Positions 16,666 through 24,714 of a DNA stretch of 45,646 bases are shown here, piece by piece. The notes below the pieces were generated by a model. That model was not told the DNA's origin. It saw only the letters and a list, made by a program, of their open reading frames with translations, and did not search any database. The stretch spans positions 1 to 45,646 of IMG/VR virus record IMGVR_UViG_3300040960_001618. The stretch is one strand, 5' to 3'. Each line of letters starts with the position of its first letter. Position 1 is the first letter of the stretch. The stretch is from a virus. The translations under genes and the position numbers were made by a program.

Positions 16666-17895
16666 ATGAATATCGGTTTTATCGGTGTAGGTAAACTTGG
16701 CATGCCATGTGCAGAAGCTATTGTACAAAAAGGCCATAATGTGTCTGGATACGATATTGCACCTAGAACAAGTGACTTTGTAACAGTAGTTGACACAATT
16801 GAAGATGTTGTAAAAGATCGAGATATTGTGTTTGTTGCTGTTCCAACGCCGCACGATACAGATTATGATGGCAGAGCTCCTACAGCACATTTAGAACCTA
16901 AAGACTTTGGATATGGCATTGTTCAACATGTTATAGAAGAAGCAAACAAGCATATGAACAAAGATCAGTTGCTTGTTCTTATTAGTACAGTGTTACCTGG
17001 TACAACACGCAGAGAGTTTGTACAGCTAGTTACTAACACACGTTTTGTATACAATCCTTATTTAATTGCTATGGGCAGTGTAGCATGGGATATGGTAAAT
17101 CCAGAAATGGTAATGATTGGCACAGAAGATGGAAGCAAAACAGGCGATGCAAAACAGCTTGTAGACTTTTATAAAACCGTAATGGAAAACGATCCTCGCT
17201 ATGTAATTGGTACATGGGACGAGTGTGAATGTATTAAAGTATTCTACAATACATTTATTAGTGCTAAAATTGGACTAGTGAATATGATACAAGACGTTGC
17301 AGAACGTCAAGGAAACATTAATGTTGATGTTGTAACAGATGCACTAGCACAAAGTACTATGCGTATTATGGGCCCGCAGTATATGAAAGCAGGAATGGGA
17401 GATGGTGGCGCATGCCATCCACGTGATAACATTGCACTACGCTACATGGCACAAGAACTAGGACTAGGTTACGACTTGTTTGACAGTATAATGCATGCTA
17501 GAGAAATACAAGCAGAAAATCTTGCACTTAAACTAGTAGAACAAGCAAACGAACATAACTTGCCTATTTACATTCACGGTAAAGCATATAAGCCAGGTGT
17601 AGAATACTGTGATGGTAGTTATAGTTTACTAGTCGGACACTACTGTGAAGCACATGGCTTTGCTCCTACGTATATTGATCCATTAACTGGAGACAATAAC
17701 GAACCAAACGGGCCTTGTGTAATGTTATTAGCTCATAGTGCTAGTACAACTTACAAGTATATGAAAGAGGAAGGCGATGACACTGACACACTTTATTGTG
17801 TTGTACCTGCAGGCAGTGTAGTTGTAGATCCTTGGCGCAGTTTTGTATCTAACGTAAGCAAAGTTATCTATTACGGCAACACAAGAAATGTATGA
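16666..17895 (+). CDS. UDP-glucose/GDP-mannose-dehydrogenase-family nucleotide-sugar dehydrogenase
   Basis: 409 residues from ATG 16666 with TAGGAG upstream. The N-terminal Rossmann domain has GFIGVGKLGMP (GxGxxG) and GYDIAP; VPTPHDTD and STVLPGTTR match conserved family blocks. The central segment GGACHPRDN holds the catalytic cysteine, Cys250, that forms the thiohemiacetal, and YIHGKAYKPG matches the C-terminal substrate-binding block. The enzyme class oxidises C6 of an NDP-sugar twice with NAD+ to give an NDP-uronic acid. Compared with most members (420-460 residues) it is slightly short but complete. Beside NeuD-like and DegT-like genes it fits acidic amino-sugar synthesis for a surface glycan. 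Substrate (glucose or N-acetylmannosamine type) is not resolved. Confidence 0.88.
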   Translation: MNIGFIGVGKLGMPCAEAIVQKGHNVSGYDIAPRTSDFVTVVDTIEDVVKDRDIVFVAVPTPHDTDYDGRAPTAHLEPKDFGYGIVQHVIEEANKHMNKDQLLVLISTVLPGTTRREFVQLVTNTRFVYNPYLIAMGSVAWDMVNPEMVMIGTEDGSKTGDAKQLVDFYKTVMENDPRYVIGTWDECECIKVFYNTFISAKIGLVNMIQDVAERQGNINVDVVTDALAQSTMRIMGPQYMKAGMGDGGACHPRDNIALRYMAQELGLGYDLFDSIMHAREIQAENLALKLVEQANEHNLPIYIHGKAYKPGVEYCDGSYSLLVGHYCEAHGFAPTYIDPLTGDNNEPNGPCVMLLAHSASTTYKYMKEEGDDTDTLYCVVPAGSVVVDPWRSFVSNVSKVIYYGNTRNV

Positions 17896-18562
17896 CATTG
17901 TTTTTATATCATATCAAGAACCAAACGCAGATGAAAATTTTAAAAAATTAAAACAACAGTTTCCTATGGCAAAACGTGTACACGGTGTTAAAGGTATACA
18001 TCAGGCACATATTGACGCAGCTAAAAAATGTTTTACTAAAATGTTTTGGGTAGTTGATGCAGATGCGTTGATTGTAGATGACTTTAATTTTGACTACGAA
18101 GTAGACGAATACGATCTAGAAACTGTTCACGTATGGCGCAGTAAAAATCCTATTAATGACTTAGTATATGGATATGGTGGAATAAAATTACTTCCTCGTA
18201 GATTAACTATTAATATGGATACTAGTAAGCCTGATATGACTACTAGCATCAGTTCAAAATTTAAAGCAGTTCACAAAGTTGCAAACGTAACAGCATTTAA
18301 TACTGACCCATTTAATACCTGGAAAAGTGCATTTCGTGAATGTGCTAAACTTAGTAGTAAAATAATTGATAGGCAGAAAAATGACGAAACAGAAAAAAGA
18401 CTTGAAACGTGGTGTACAGTTGGAGAAGACAGACCTTACGGTTCCTATGCTCTTGCCGGTGCTAGGGCTGGCCGTGAGTTTGGCCTTTCTAATCGCGATG
18501 ATCTTAAGTTAATAAATGATTTTGATTGGCTAAAGGAGTGTTTTAATGAGCAATACAGTTAA
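17888..18562 (+). CDS. Glycosyltransferase-like protein (short paralogue of the gene at 7906)
   Basis: 224 residues; ATG at 17888 overlaps the upstream stop by 8 nt (ATGTATGA). Shared blocks with the 7906 product are YQEPNADENF, AKRVHGVKG, VVDADALIV (DxD position), INDLVYGYGGIKLLP, TAFNTDPFNTWKSAFRE and GARAGREFG. It ends ~80 residues before its longer relative. The blocks around the DxD and the GGIK loop suggest a GT-A fold that uses a nucleotide sugar. It directly follows the NDP-sugar dehydrogenase, which would supply an acidic donor; that link is positional inference. Confidence 0.65.
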   Translation: MYDIVFISYQEPNADENFKKLKQQFPMAKRVHGVKGIHQAHIDAAKKCFTKMFWVVDADALIVDDFNFDYEVDEYDLETVHVWRSKNPINDLVYGYGGIKLLPRRLTINMDTSKPDMTTSISSKFKAVHKVANVTAFNTDPFNTWKSAFRECAKLSSKIIDRQKNDETEKRLETWCTVGEDRPYGSYALAGARAGREFGLSNRDDLKLINDFDWLKECFNEQYS

Positions 18563-19229
18563 TCTTTTAAATGGATTAGAGTATCTTTATCCTAATAATA
18601 ATACTATTAGTCAAATGAAAAGAACATTAAATAAATTTCCTAAATGCGAATCTGCGTTGGTCGATGCTTATAGTTTAGGACAATTAAAAAGCAAAGAATG
18701 GCTAGTAGAAAATCTTCCAGATAATTTAGGGACAGTTTTTATATGCGCAGGTTGGTACGGCACATTAGCTAGTATGATGTTTGAACGTGCTAGAGATAAG
18801 TTTGATAAAATTCGTAGTTTTGATATAGATGAAATGTGTGCTCCTATAGCAGATACTATAAATCGACCTTGGGTAATAGACGGTTGGCAATTTAAAGCAT
18901 CGACAGCTAATATAAACGAATTAGATTATCCAACTGAATATGTTACCTTTCGTTCTAATGGAACTTCGCAAAATCTTGTAGACATGCCCAATACTATAAT
19001 TAACACTAGCTGTGAGCACATAAAAGATTTTAATTTATGGTATGAAAAAATACCTGTAGGCACATGTGTTTTATTACAAACTAATAATTATTTTGATTTG
19101 CCTGAACATATTAATTGTTGTATAGACTTAGATGATTTTGCACGAATGACACCGATGGAAAACGTGTTCTATCAAGGAGAACTTAACTTATCTAAATATA
19201 AAAGATTTATGAGGATAGGTATAAAATGA
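18546..19229 (+). CDS. Class I SAM-dependent methyltransferase-like protein
   Basis: 227 residues, ATG at 18546 with AAAGGAG upstream and a 17-nt overlap with the previous gene. TVFICAGWYGTLASMMFE near residue 61-78 fits the glycine-rich motif I strand-loop-helix, IRSFDIDEM near 87-95 the acidic motif II, and NTSCEHIKDF near 156-165 a motif IV/post-motif segment. This layout is that of a Rossmann-fold methyltransferase using S-adenosylmethionine. The target could be a sugar, a small molecule or a base; the neighbours favour a glycan or the product of the radical SAM genes that follow. It overlaps the next radical SAM gene by 4 nt. Confidence 0.65.
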   Translation: MSNTVNLLNGLEYLYPNNNTISQMKRTLNKFPKCESALVDAYSLGQLKSKEWLVENLPDNLGTVFICAGWYGTLASMMFERARDKFDKIRSFDIDEMCAPIADTINRPWVIDGWQFKASTANINELDYPTEYVTFRSNGTSQNLVDMPNTIINTSCEHIKDFNLWYEKIPVGTCVLLQTNNYFDLPEHINCCIDLDDFARMTPMENVFYQGELNLSKYKRFMRIGIK

Positions 19230-20212
19230 CAGTGTTAGTTTTAACAAATAAACGTGTGTTAAAAAAAACTAACTTGCGTGATATAAAAAAAAGAAATATA
19301 AAGTTTAAAAATTGGTTTTGTCCAATTGCAAAAAATGCTGTGTCATTCAGTGTAGATGGAAATGCTATGTCGGGTGTCTGTGGTAATTTAAGGATATCTA
19401 CAGACACATCTCCTTGGTGGACAAAATTTGATGAAATAAAAAATTTATTACATAATGCAAGTAATAATTGTAGGATTTCGATTTGTTCTTGCGGAAGCGA
19501 TTTGTTAGCATATAAATCCATTGATCAAGAAACATATGATTTATTTGTCGAGAAAGCTAATAGCGTTCGAGATTATAGTACTTTACCTAGTTTAACAAAA
19601 AAAGATGAAGTAATTGCACTAGGAGGAGCCAACAAAAATTTAGATTTTACTTTGACATTAGACTATACAAAAAGATGTAACTATGATTGTATATACTGTA
19701 GTCCGTTTGTTCATAATAATTATGGTAACTTTTTAAGTTTAGAAAAAATAAAAAAATTATTTGAGTGTTTGGAATTTAAATCTATGTCAAATTACAAACT
19801 TAATCTAATAATAACTGGTGGCGAACCTACACTTAGTAAAGAATTGATAGAATTAGTTGATTTATGTTATGAATACAGGTTTAGTCATATCACTATCAAT
19901 AGTAACGGAACTGCTCCGTCTGCACTATATGAAAAATTATTAGAAAAAAACGTATTTTTTATTATAACATTACATGAAGAATTTGCAAACAAAAAACTTA
20001 TTGAAAAAGTTTACACAATTTATAAAGAGAACTACTCTATGGTACAAGTAGATATGTTAGGAGATGACAAAAATAATAGAATTTTTTGGAATTTAGTAAA
20101 AAGTGTTTTTGGATTAGATTTTGATTCGATTAAAAAACAACATATTTATTACAATAAACGCATTGTAAACTCAATAGAAAAAATCAAACTACTCAAGGCT
20201 AGACAATTATGA
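19226..20212 (+). CDS. Radical SAM protein with N-terminal Cys-rich auxiliary domain
   Basis: 328 residues; ATG at 19226 overlaps the upstream stop (ATGA). Residues ~28-100 form a small Cys domain (KNWFCPIAK, SVDGNAMSGVCGN, CSCGSD) homologous to the N-terminus of the 21354 product and to the stand-alone 95-residue protein at 22959. The radical SAM core has CNYDCIYC (Cys151, 155, 158) and ITGGEPTLSKE, followed by HITINSNGT. The core is short (~190 residues), so this is a partial-barrel-type member. The auxiliary domain probably holds a second Fe-S cluster or binds substrate. Reaction unknown; it starts a run of four adjacent radical SAM genes. Confidence 0.85.
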   Translation: MTVLVLTNKRVLKKTNLRDIKKRNIKFKNWFCPIAKNAVSFSVDGNAMSGVCGNLRISTDTSPWWTKFDEIKNLLHNASNNCRISICSCGSDLLAYKSIDQETYDLFVEKANSVRDYSTLPSLTKKDEVIALGGANKNLDFTLTLDYTKRCNYDCIYCSPFVHNNYGNFLSLEKIKKLFECLEFKSMSNYKLNLIITGGEPTLSKELIELVDLCYEYRFSHITINSNGTAPSALYEKLLEKNVFFIITLHEEFANKKLIEKVYTIYKENYSMVQVDMLGDDKNNRIFWNLVKSVFGLDFDSIKKQHIYYNKRIVNSIEKIKLLKARQL

Positions 20213-21354
20213 AACAAAATTATTGCGGATATGTAGAAAAAGGCGCAAGAATAAAAATATACGATATAAACAACGAAACTTATGCATATATAAAACCTTG
20301 CTGTCATATTACACACGAACTTGAACCTTCTGAGTTTAGCAAACCTGTAAAAGTAGAATCTATTAAAGACATTATGAATCTAGCACCGTTACAATATTAT
20401 AGAGATTACTTTGCTAATAATGATGACTTACATCCTGCGTGTATAGGTTGTAAAAACTATGAAACAAAAGGTATTAAAAGTCCTAGAGATAAGATCAATA
20501 GTATTAACTATTCAGAGTACGATATTAATAAATTAGATGTAGTGTTAGGTAACAGTTGTAATCTTGCATGTCCGTTTTGTACTAGTTATGCAAGTAGTTT
20601 AATTGATAAACTTTCTAATAAATTAGATGACGACAATAGGCCAAAGTCTTGGATACCTTTAACTAATTCTTTTAGTGCAGGTTCAACTAGAACAGCAGAT
20701 GTTATTGCTGAAATACTACAACATTACAAAGTTCATACTCTTAAACTAATTGGCGGAGAACCCTTTTTAAAAGAAAATTGGGATAAGATTGCAGATGTTA
20801 TTGATAAAGATTATTGTAGAGATTTACACTTAGAAGTTACTACAAACGGAACTATTCTTAATGAAGAAATATTTTCTCGTCTAAGTAAAACTAAAAGCGC
20901 ACATTTACGCATTAGTGTAGACAGTATCGATTCTAACTATGAGTTTATACGCTGGCCACACAAATGGAGTAAGATGCACAAAAATTTAGAATACTTGCGA
21001 AATAATAAATTTGATAATATTCATATCAGCGTGTCGAACTTAGTTAACATATTTAATTTTGAGTTTTTGCCAGAAATTGAAGAATACTTTTGGGAAGTAA
21101 AAGATGTAGTAGGTTACAGTTGCGAAATCAAACCTAGTACACATTTAATGAATTATCAAAACTTACCAAAGCATATAATAGAAGATGTGCGTTCTCGGAT
21201 TAAATCGTCAGGACTAAAGAAAACACTAGTACCTGGAAACAATAATTATACAACCGAACAATTAAAGAAAGAATTTACTGTATTACTAGCACAGCGTAAT
21301 ATGAAAGCTGAAGATGTAATTGGTCCACTAACTAGGCAACACTTTGGATTATAA
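20209..21354 (+). CDS. N-twitch-like radical SAM protein
   Basis: 381 residues; ATGA overlap with the previous gene. The N-terminal ~95 residues contain IKPCCHI and ACIGCKNYE, matching the auxiliary-cluster cysteines of twitch-type proteins. The core has CNLACPFC (Cys117, 121, 124), KLIGGEPFLKEN and LEVTTNGT. It is more like the 8834 and 12766 proteins in architecture than its immediate neighbours, but its sequence is clearly divergent from both. Its stop and the next start share one base. As with the others, the substrate cannot be predicted; candidates are a peptide, nucleotide or sugar. Confidence 0.85.
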   Translation: MKQNYCGYVEKGARIKIYDINNETYAYIKPCCHITHELEPSEFSKPVKVESIKDIMNLAPLQYYRDYFANNDDLHPACIGCKNYETKGIKSPRDKINSINYSEYDINKLDVVLGNSCNLACPFCTSYASSLIDKLSNKLDDDNRPKSWIPLTNSFSAGSTRTADVIAEILQHYKVHTLKLIGGEPFLKENWDKIADVIDKDYCRDLHLEVTTNGTILNEEIFSRLSKTKSAHLRISVDSIDSNYEFIRWPHKWSKMHKNLEYLRNNKFDNIHISVSNLVNIFNFEFLPEIEEYFWEVKDVVGYSCEIKPSTHLMNYQNLPKHIIEDVRSRIKSSGLKKTLVPGNNNYTTEQLKKEFTVLLAQRNMKAEDVIGPLTRQHFGL

Positions 21355-22298
21355 TGTTATTAGTAAAAACAATTAACGACGATATACAATCGACTACATT
21401 AGCAGATGCTAAAACAACTTTTAATAGTTTTAAAGGTTGGAAATGTTCTGCAGGATTTGATTTTCTATGGATAAACAGTGCAGGCGATGTATACGGTAAT
21501 GTTTGCCGTCATAGCGGAAAATACGGAAATGTGTTTACTGATATAGTTTTGCCAACAGAACCTATGCTATGTCCTGCAGAAAAGTGTTATTGTGCAAGTG
21601 ATATTAACATATCCAAAGCAAAAAATACTTTAGTAGATTTTAAAGTAATAAACAATGCACCGTTATACGATAATGCAGATATAATTGCTATAGGTTCAAA
21701 CGAACGATATTTTTCAATAAATTGGAATATTGGAAAACGTTGTAATTACGATTGTAGTTATTGCCCTAGTAGTGTACATGATAACAACAGTCCACACATG
21801 CAGTTTACTGATTTTAAAAATGCTTTTGATAGCATTTATAAACAAGTAAATCTAGACAATATAAAAATAACATTTACAGGCGGCGAACCTACAATTAATC
21901 CTGCTTATAAAAACATAGTCGATTATTGTTTATCTCATAACAATGTTAGTGTATTTACAAATACTAACGGAACAACAAATAAAAAGCAATTATTAGATTA
22001 TACTAATGCTGGTGGAATATATTTAAGCATACACTCTGAATATACACAATTAGATAAGTTATACGCAAAAATAGAATATGTTGCAAGTAATAAGATAGAC
22101 ACTGCACACTTAGTAATAAAGGTAATGCTGCCATTAGACTTTGATGAAACATATATAAATTTTGTAAACAAATGTAAAAAACTTGATAAAGAATGTGTAT
22201 TTGTTAATGTAGAACCTTTGGTAGATAAGTCAAATAGCAATAAAATTTATCCGTATACAGATAAACAATTAAAGTATATTAGGACACTAGAATGGTAG
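21354..22298 (+). CDS. Radical SAM protein with N-terminal Cys-rich auxiliary domain
   Basis: 314 residues. Residues ~20-85 carry GWKCSAGFDFLWINSAGD, then NVCRHSG, LPTEPMLCPAEKCYCASD: the same Cys pattern as the separate protein at 22959 (GWDCGIGLESLEITADG, GTCKVGG, CTVSKCTCVAD). The core has CNYDCSYC (Cys130, 134, 137) and FTGGEPTINPA. A 22-nt identical stretch at the CxxxCxxC region (21721-21742) is shared with the next gene (22356-22377), so the two cores are recent paralogues. It overlaps the next gene by 7 nt. Confidence 0.87.
   Translation: MLLVKTINDDIQSTTLADAKTTFNSFKGWKCSAGFDFLWINSAGDVYGNVCRHSGKYGNVFTDIVLPTEPMLCPAEKCYCASDINISKAKNTLVDFKVINNAPLYDNADIIAIGSNERYFSINWNIGKRCNYDCSYCPSSVHDNNSPHMQFTDFKNAFDSIYKQVNLDNIKITFTGGEPTINPAYKNIVDYCLSHNNVSVFTNTNGTTNKKQLLDYTNAGGIYLSIHSEYTQLDKLYAKIEYVASNKIDTAHLVIKVMLPLDFDETYINFVNKCKKLDKECVFVNVEPLVDKSNSNKIYPYTDKQLKYIRTLEW
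21721..21742 (+). repeat. 22-nt direct repeat in radical SAM genes, copy 1
   Basis: The 22 bases up to and into the first Cys codon of CxxxCxxC in the 21354 gene are identical to 22356-22377 in the 22292 gene, and the next ~25 bases differ only at a few positions. This marks a recent duplication of the radical SAM core. Confidence 0.85.
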
Positions 22299-22969
22299 AT
22301 TATAAAGATATAATTGCAATGGAGTCTACAAGAGATAAAGACTACTATTATGTACATTGGAATATTGGAAAACGTTGCAATTATGATTGCATTTATTGTC
22401 CTGACAAACTTCACGACCTTACTAGTCCTCATAGAGATTTAGACAGTTTAAAATCTATTGCTGACAAAATAGAACTTAATAGTCCTAGAGAACGTGTGCG
22501 CATTTGGTTCACAGGAGGAGAGCCCACAGTTAATCCTGCTTTTATGGATTTGTGTAAGCATCTTAAAACTAAAAATGGATGGTTCGTGGGACTTAATACT
22601 AACGGTAGCAGAACTGCTGATTACTTTAAAGAACTTATAAATCAAATAGACATTATTCAATTTAGCAGCCATTTTGAGTACTTAAAGTTTGATGAATTTA
22701 CTCACAAGTTAGTAGAAACGCATAAAGAAGCAAATAAGTTTCCGTACAAGCATGTAAGTTTAAATCTTATGATGGAACCAGAATTTTGGGACACCGCAGT
22801 TAAACTAGTAAAATTTTGTGAAGAGCATGGTATTATATACTATATGAAACGTATACGTAAAAAATGGGACGGTGAAAGATACGATCCTGTATATACAGAA
22901 GAACAGTTACGTTTTTTAAACGATAGTACATTTAGGTACGCACAATTGGAGAATGTAGATGAGGCCTGA
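22292..22969 (+). CDS. Compact radical SAM protein lacking the auxiliary domain
   Basis: 225 residues, start ATG 22292 overlapping the upstream stop by 7 nt. The core starts almost at once: CNYDCIYC gives Cys29, 33 and 36, and FTGGEPTVNPA follows near residue 74. It is close to the C-terminal two thirds of the 21354 product but has no N-terminal auxiliary domain; a homologue of that domain is encoded as a separate small gene immediately downstream (22959), overlapping by 11 nt. The two products may therefore act as a split two-subunit version of the neighbouring one-chain enzymes. Confidence 0.87.
   Translation: MVDYKDIIAMESTRDKDYYYVHWNIGKRCNYDCIYCPDKLHDLTSPHRDLDSLKSIADKIELNSPRERVRIWFTGGEPTVNPAFMDLCKHLKTKNGWFVGLNTNGSRTADYFKELINQIDIIQFSSHFEYLKFDEFTHKLVETHKEANKFPYKHVSLNLMMEPEFWDTAVKLVKFCEEHGIIYYMKRIRKKWDGERYDPVYTEEQLRFLNDSTFRYAQLENVDEA
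22356..22377 (+). repeat. 22-nt direct repeat in radical SAM genes, copy 2
   Basis: Identical to 21721-21742, at the same place in the radical SAM fold (WNIGKRC followed by NYDC). The two copies are 635 bases apart, one gene length, as expected for tandem duplication. Confidence 0.85.
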
Positions 22970-23246
22970 TTTAAAAGTTTATACACAAACAGAAAGTGCA
23001 GAGGTATGGGCTAATGACTTAGTTAAAGCAGATGCTGTTAATTTTGAAGGTTGGGATTGCGGCATAGGACTAGAAAGTTTAGAAATTACAGCAGACGGAA
23101 CATTGTATAGAGGTACTTGCAAAGTTGGAGGTCCAATCGGACACGTTGATGACGAAGTATGGAACTTGCCAAAAGAGTTTATTACTTGTACAGTATCTAA
23201 ATGTACTTGCGTAGCTGATTTAAAAAGTACACGAAAAAAGAAATGA
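22959..23246 (+). CDS. Stand-alone Cys-rich auxiliary-domain protein of radical SAM partner
   Basis: 95 residues; ATG at 22959 overlaps the radical SAM gene by 11 nt, so translation is probably coupled. The sequence shows GWDCGIGLESLEITADG, GTCKVGGPIGHVDDE, LPKEFITC and CTCVAD, which aligns with the N-terminal domain of the 21354 product and less closely with that of 19226. Four to five conserved cysteines suggest an extra Fe-S cluster or a zinc site, as SPASM-type domains have. It ends in a basic KSTRKKK tail. Predicted to work with the 22292 radical SAM core. Confidence 0.78.
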   Translation: MRPDLKVYTQTESAEVWANDLVKADAVNFEGWDCGIGLESLEITADGTLYRGTCKVGGPIGHVDDEVWNLPKEFITCTVSKCTCVADLKSTRKKK

Positions 23247-24067
23247 AACTTTTAAAATTAACATTTGAAAGACATACTATTAGTATAAGACTAAATGACA
23301 ACGATTTTATTAATCGTTGGTTAACTGACCTTCAACAATATATAGATAATAAAAATTATAGTTACCAAATTACACTAAACGGATTTGTAGGCAAAGATAG
23401 TTTTAAACAACTAAGACTTATAATACAAGAAATTAACAAAGCATACTCTCAATCTATTCCTTATTTGTATACAGAAAAGTTTGAGTTTACAATACAAGAA
23501 TTAAGTGACTTGCATTACATTTACGAACAACTGGCTGTAAATCCTCTATATAAATCTATAATAGGACTATTAGACAAGTTTAATGACTGTATACATCATG
23601 CAGAAGAAGCAGCAATTAAAAATCAAACAGCAGCACCACGAGTGCGTTTTAGAGTCGTAGATTCAAAAACTAGAGTTCCTAATTTTCCAAAAGTTCCGTT
23701 TAAAAAAGAAGATTACAAACTGTATGATCCGTATATTGAACCTTATGTAGTTTACTTAAATTATAATGCACTCGGCGAAGATTTTCTAAAAACATTTAAA
23801 AGTGGAAGGCCTGCTAGTACAGCAGTGCCCCTATCTAAATATAGTCCAAGTTTCTTTTTTGTGCTACAGTCAGATTATGTTGAAAAACAACATAGAGAAA
23901 TAACTAATTGTATACAATGGATGCAAAACAGCAATATAGACGTTACAGATCCTGTAAATTCACTAGGACATATTCCATTAGGTCGATTACACAAAGTTTA
24001 CCCAGAGGATTTTCTAAAAGTAATTCTACAACGAGAATTAACTAAAGTTGAAATAGAGGAATTATGA
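23243..24067 (+). CDS. Unknown protein paired with PP-loop ATPase (copy 1)
   Basis: 274 residues, not recognised; ATGA overlaps on both sides tie it to its neighbours. It is a distant paralogue of the 297-residue product at 25808: both have a mid-protein H.AE region (CIHHAEEAAI against VIIHRAENFYGG), a VYLNYNALGEDF or VYINYCEVGKPL segment, YSPSFFF or YSPDFTAYF, and LGHIPLGRLHK or IGNIPVAMIET near the end. No catalytic motif is visible. Each copy is followed directly by a PP-loop ATPase gene, so this protein is probably its partner or supplies the substrate-binding half. Confidence 0.65.
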   Translation: MKLLKLTFERHTISIRLNDNDFINRWLTDLQQYIDNKNYSYQITLNGFVGKDSFKQLRLIIQEINKAYSQSIPYLYTEKFEFTIQELSDLHYIYEQLAVNPLYKSIIGLLDKFNDCIHHAEEAAIKNQTAAPRVRFRVVDSKTRVPNFPKVPFKKEDYKLYDPYIEPYVVYLNYNALGEDFLKTFKSGRPASTAVPLSKYSPSFFFVLQSDYVEKQHREITNCIQWMQNSNIDVTDPVNSLGHIPLGRLHKVYPEDFLKVILQRELTKVEIEEL

Positions 24068-24714
24068 TGGCAGACATAGTTGAAACACATAATTTATGTG
24101 GTGTAGAATTTAACATATACAAAGGACCTAATGCTATTAGTGTTAGCGGCGGCGCTGATAGTGCCATACTATTATACTTCTTACTAAAGCACTCAAAAGA
24201 CCGTGTACACATTTTCACACTTGCAGACGGTACAAAACAAATCACAGGCGCAAAAGCAGCAGTAAATGTAGTTTATAGATGTGCGCAATTAACAGGTAAT
24301 TATAATTTTGAACATCATATAGACTATTCTCCCGATTATATAGATACATATGTTGAACGTTTGCCGTTTGAATATCTAGATAAAAAAGAGTTTAATGTGT
24401 TGTACGCCGGTATTACAAATGTTCCTCCGATAGAAGAACGTAAAACTTTTTATGGTGACTTTTATGAAGATACTAGAAATCCAGATATTGAAAAGGAAGT
24501 ATTTAGATATGGATTTAGCTACATTCCGTGGACAAACTATGATAAAAAGAAAATAGCAGAAATATATAAAGAATATGATTTGTTGGAAACACTATTTCCA
24601 GTTACACGAAGCTGTGAATGGAATGAACATGTAGTAGGCGAGGATCCCGGAATGGAACACTGCGGAAACTGTTGGTGGTGTCATGAAAGAAAATGGGCTT
24701 TTGGAAGATTATGA
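24064..24714 (+). CDS. PP-loop ATPase with QueC-like C-terminal Cys cluster (copy 1)
   Basis: 216 residues. AISVSGGADSAILLYF holds the SGGxDS pyrophosphatase loop (Ser28-Ser33) of the N-type ATP pyrophosphatase superfamily, which activates a carbonyl or carboxyl by adenylation. The C-terminus SCEWNEH...HCGNCWWCHERKWAF has the SC...CGxCxxC..R pattern of the zinc site in QueC (7-cyano-7-deazaguanine synthase). It could thus be a QueC relative or a different amidating/thiolating enzyme; motif LSGGLDSTT of true QueC differs. ATGA overlaps tie it to the upstream unknown protein and the downstream radical SAM gene. PAPS-reductase naming, often used for such phage genes, is less convincing. Confidence 0.72.
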   Translation: MMADIVETHNLCGVEFNIYKGPNAISVSGGADSAILLYFLLKHSKDRVHIFTLADGTKQITGAKAAVNVVYRCAQLTGNYNFEHHIDYSPDYIDTYVERLPFEYLDKKEFNVLYAGITNVPPIEERKTFYGDFYEDTRNPDIEKEVFRYGFSYIPWTNYDKKKIAEIYKEYDLLETLFPVTRSCEWNEHVVGEDPGMEHCGNCWWCHERKWAFGRL

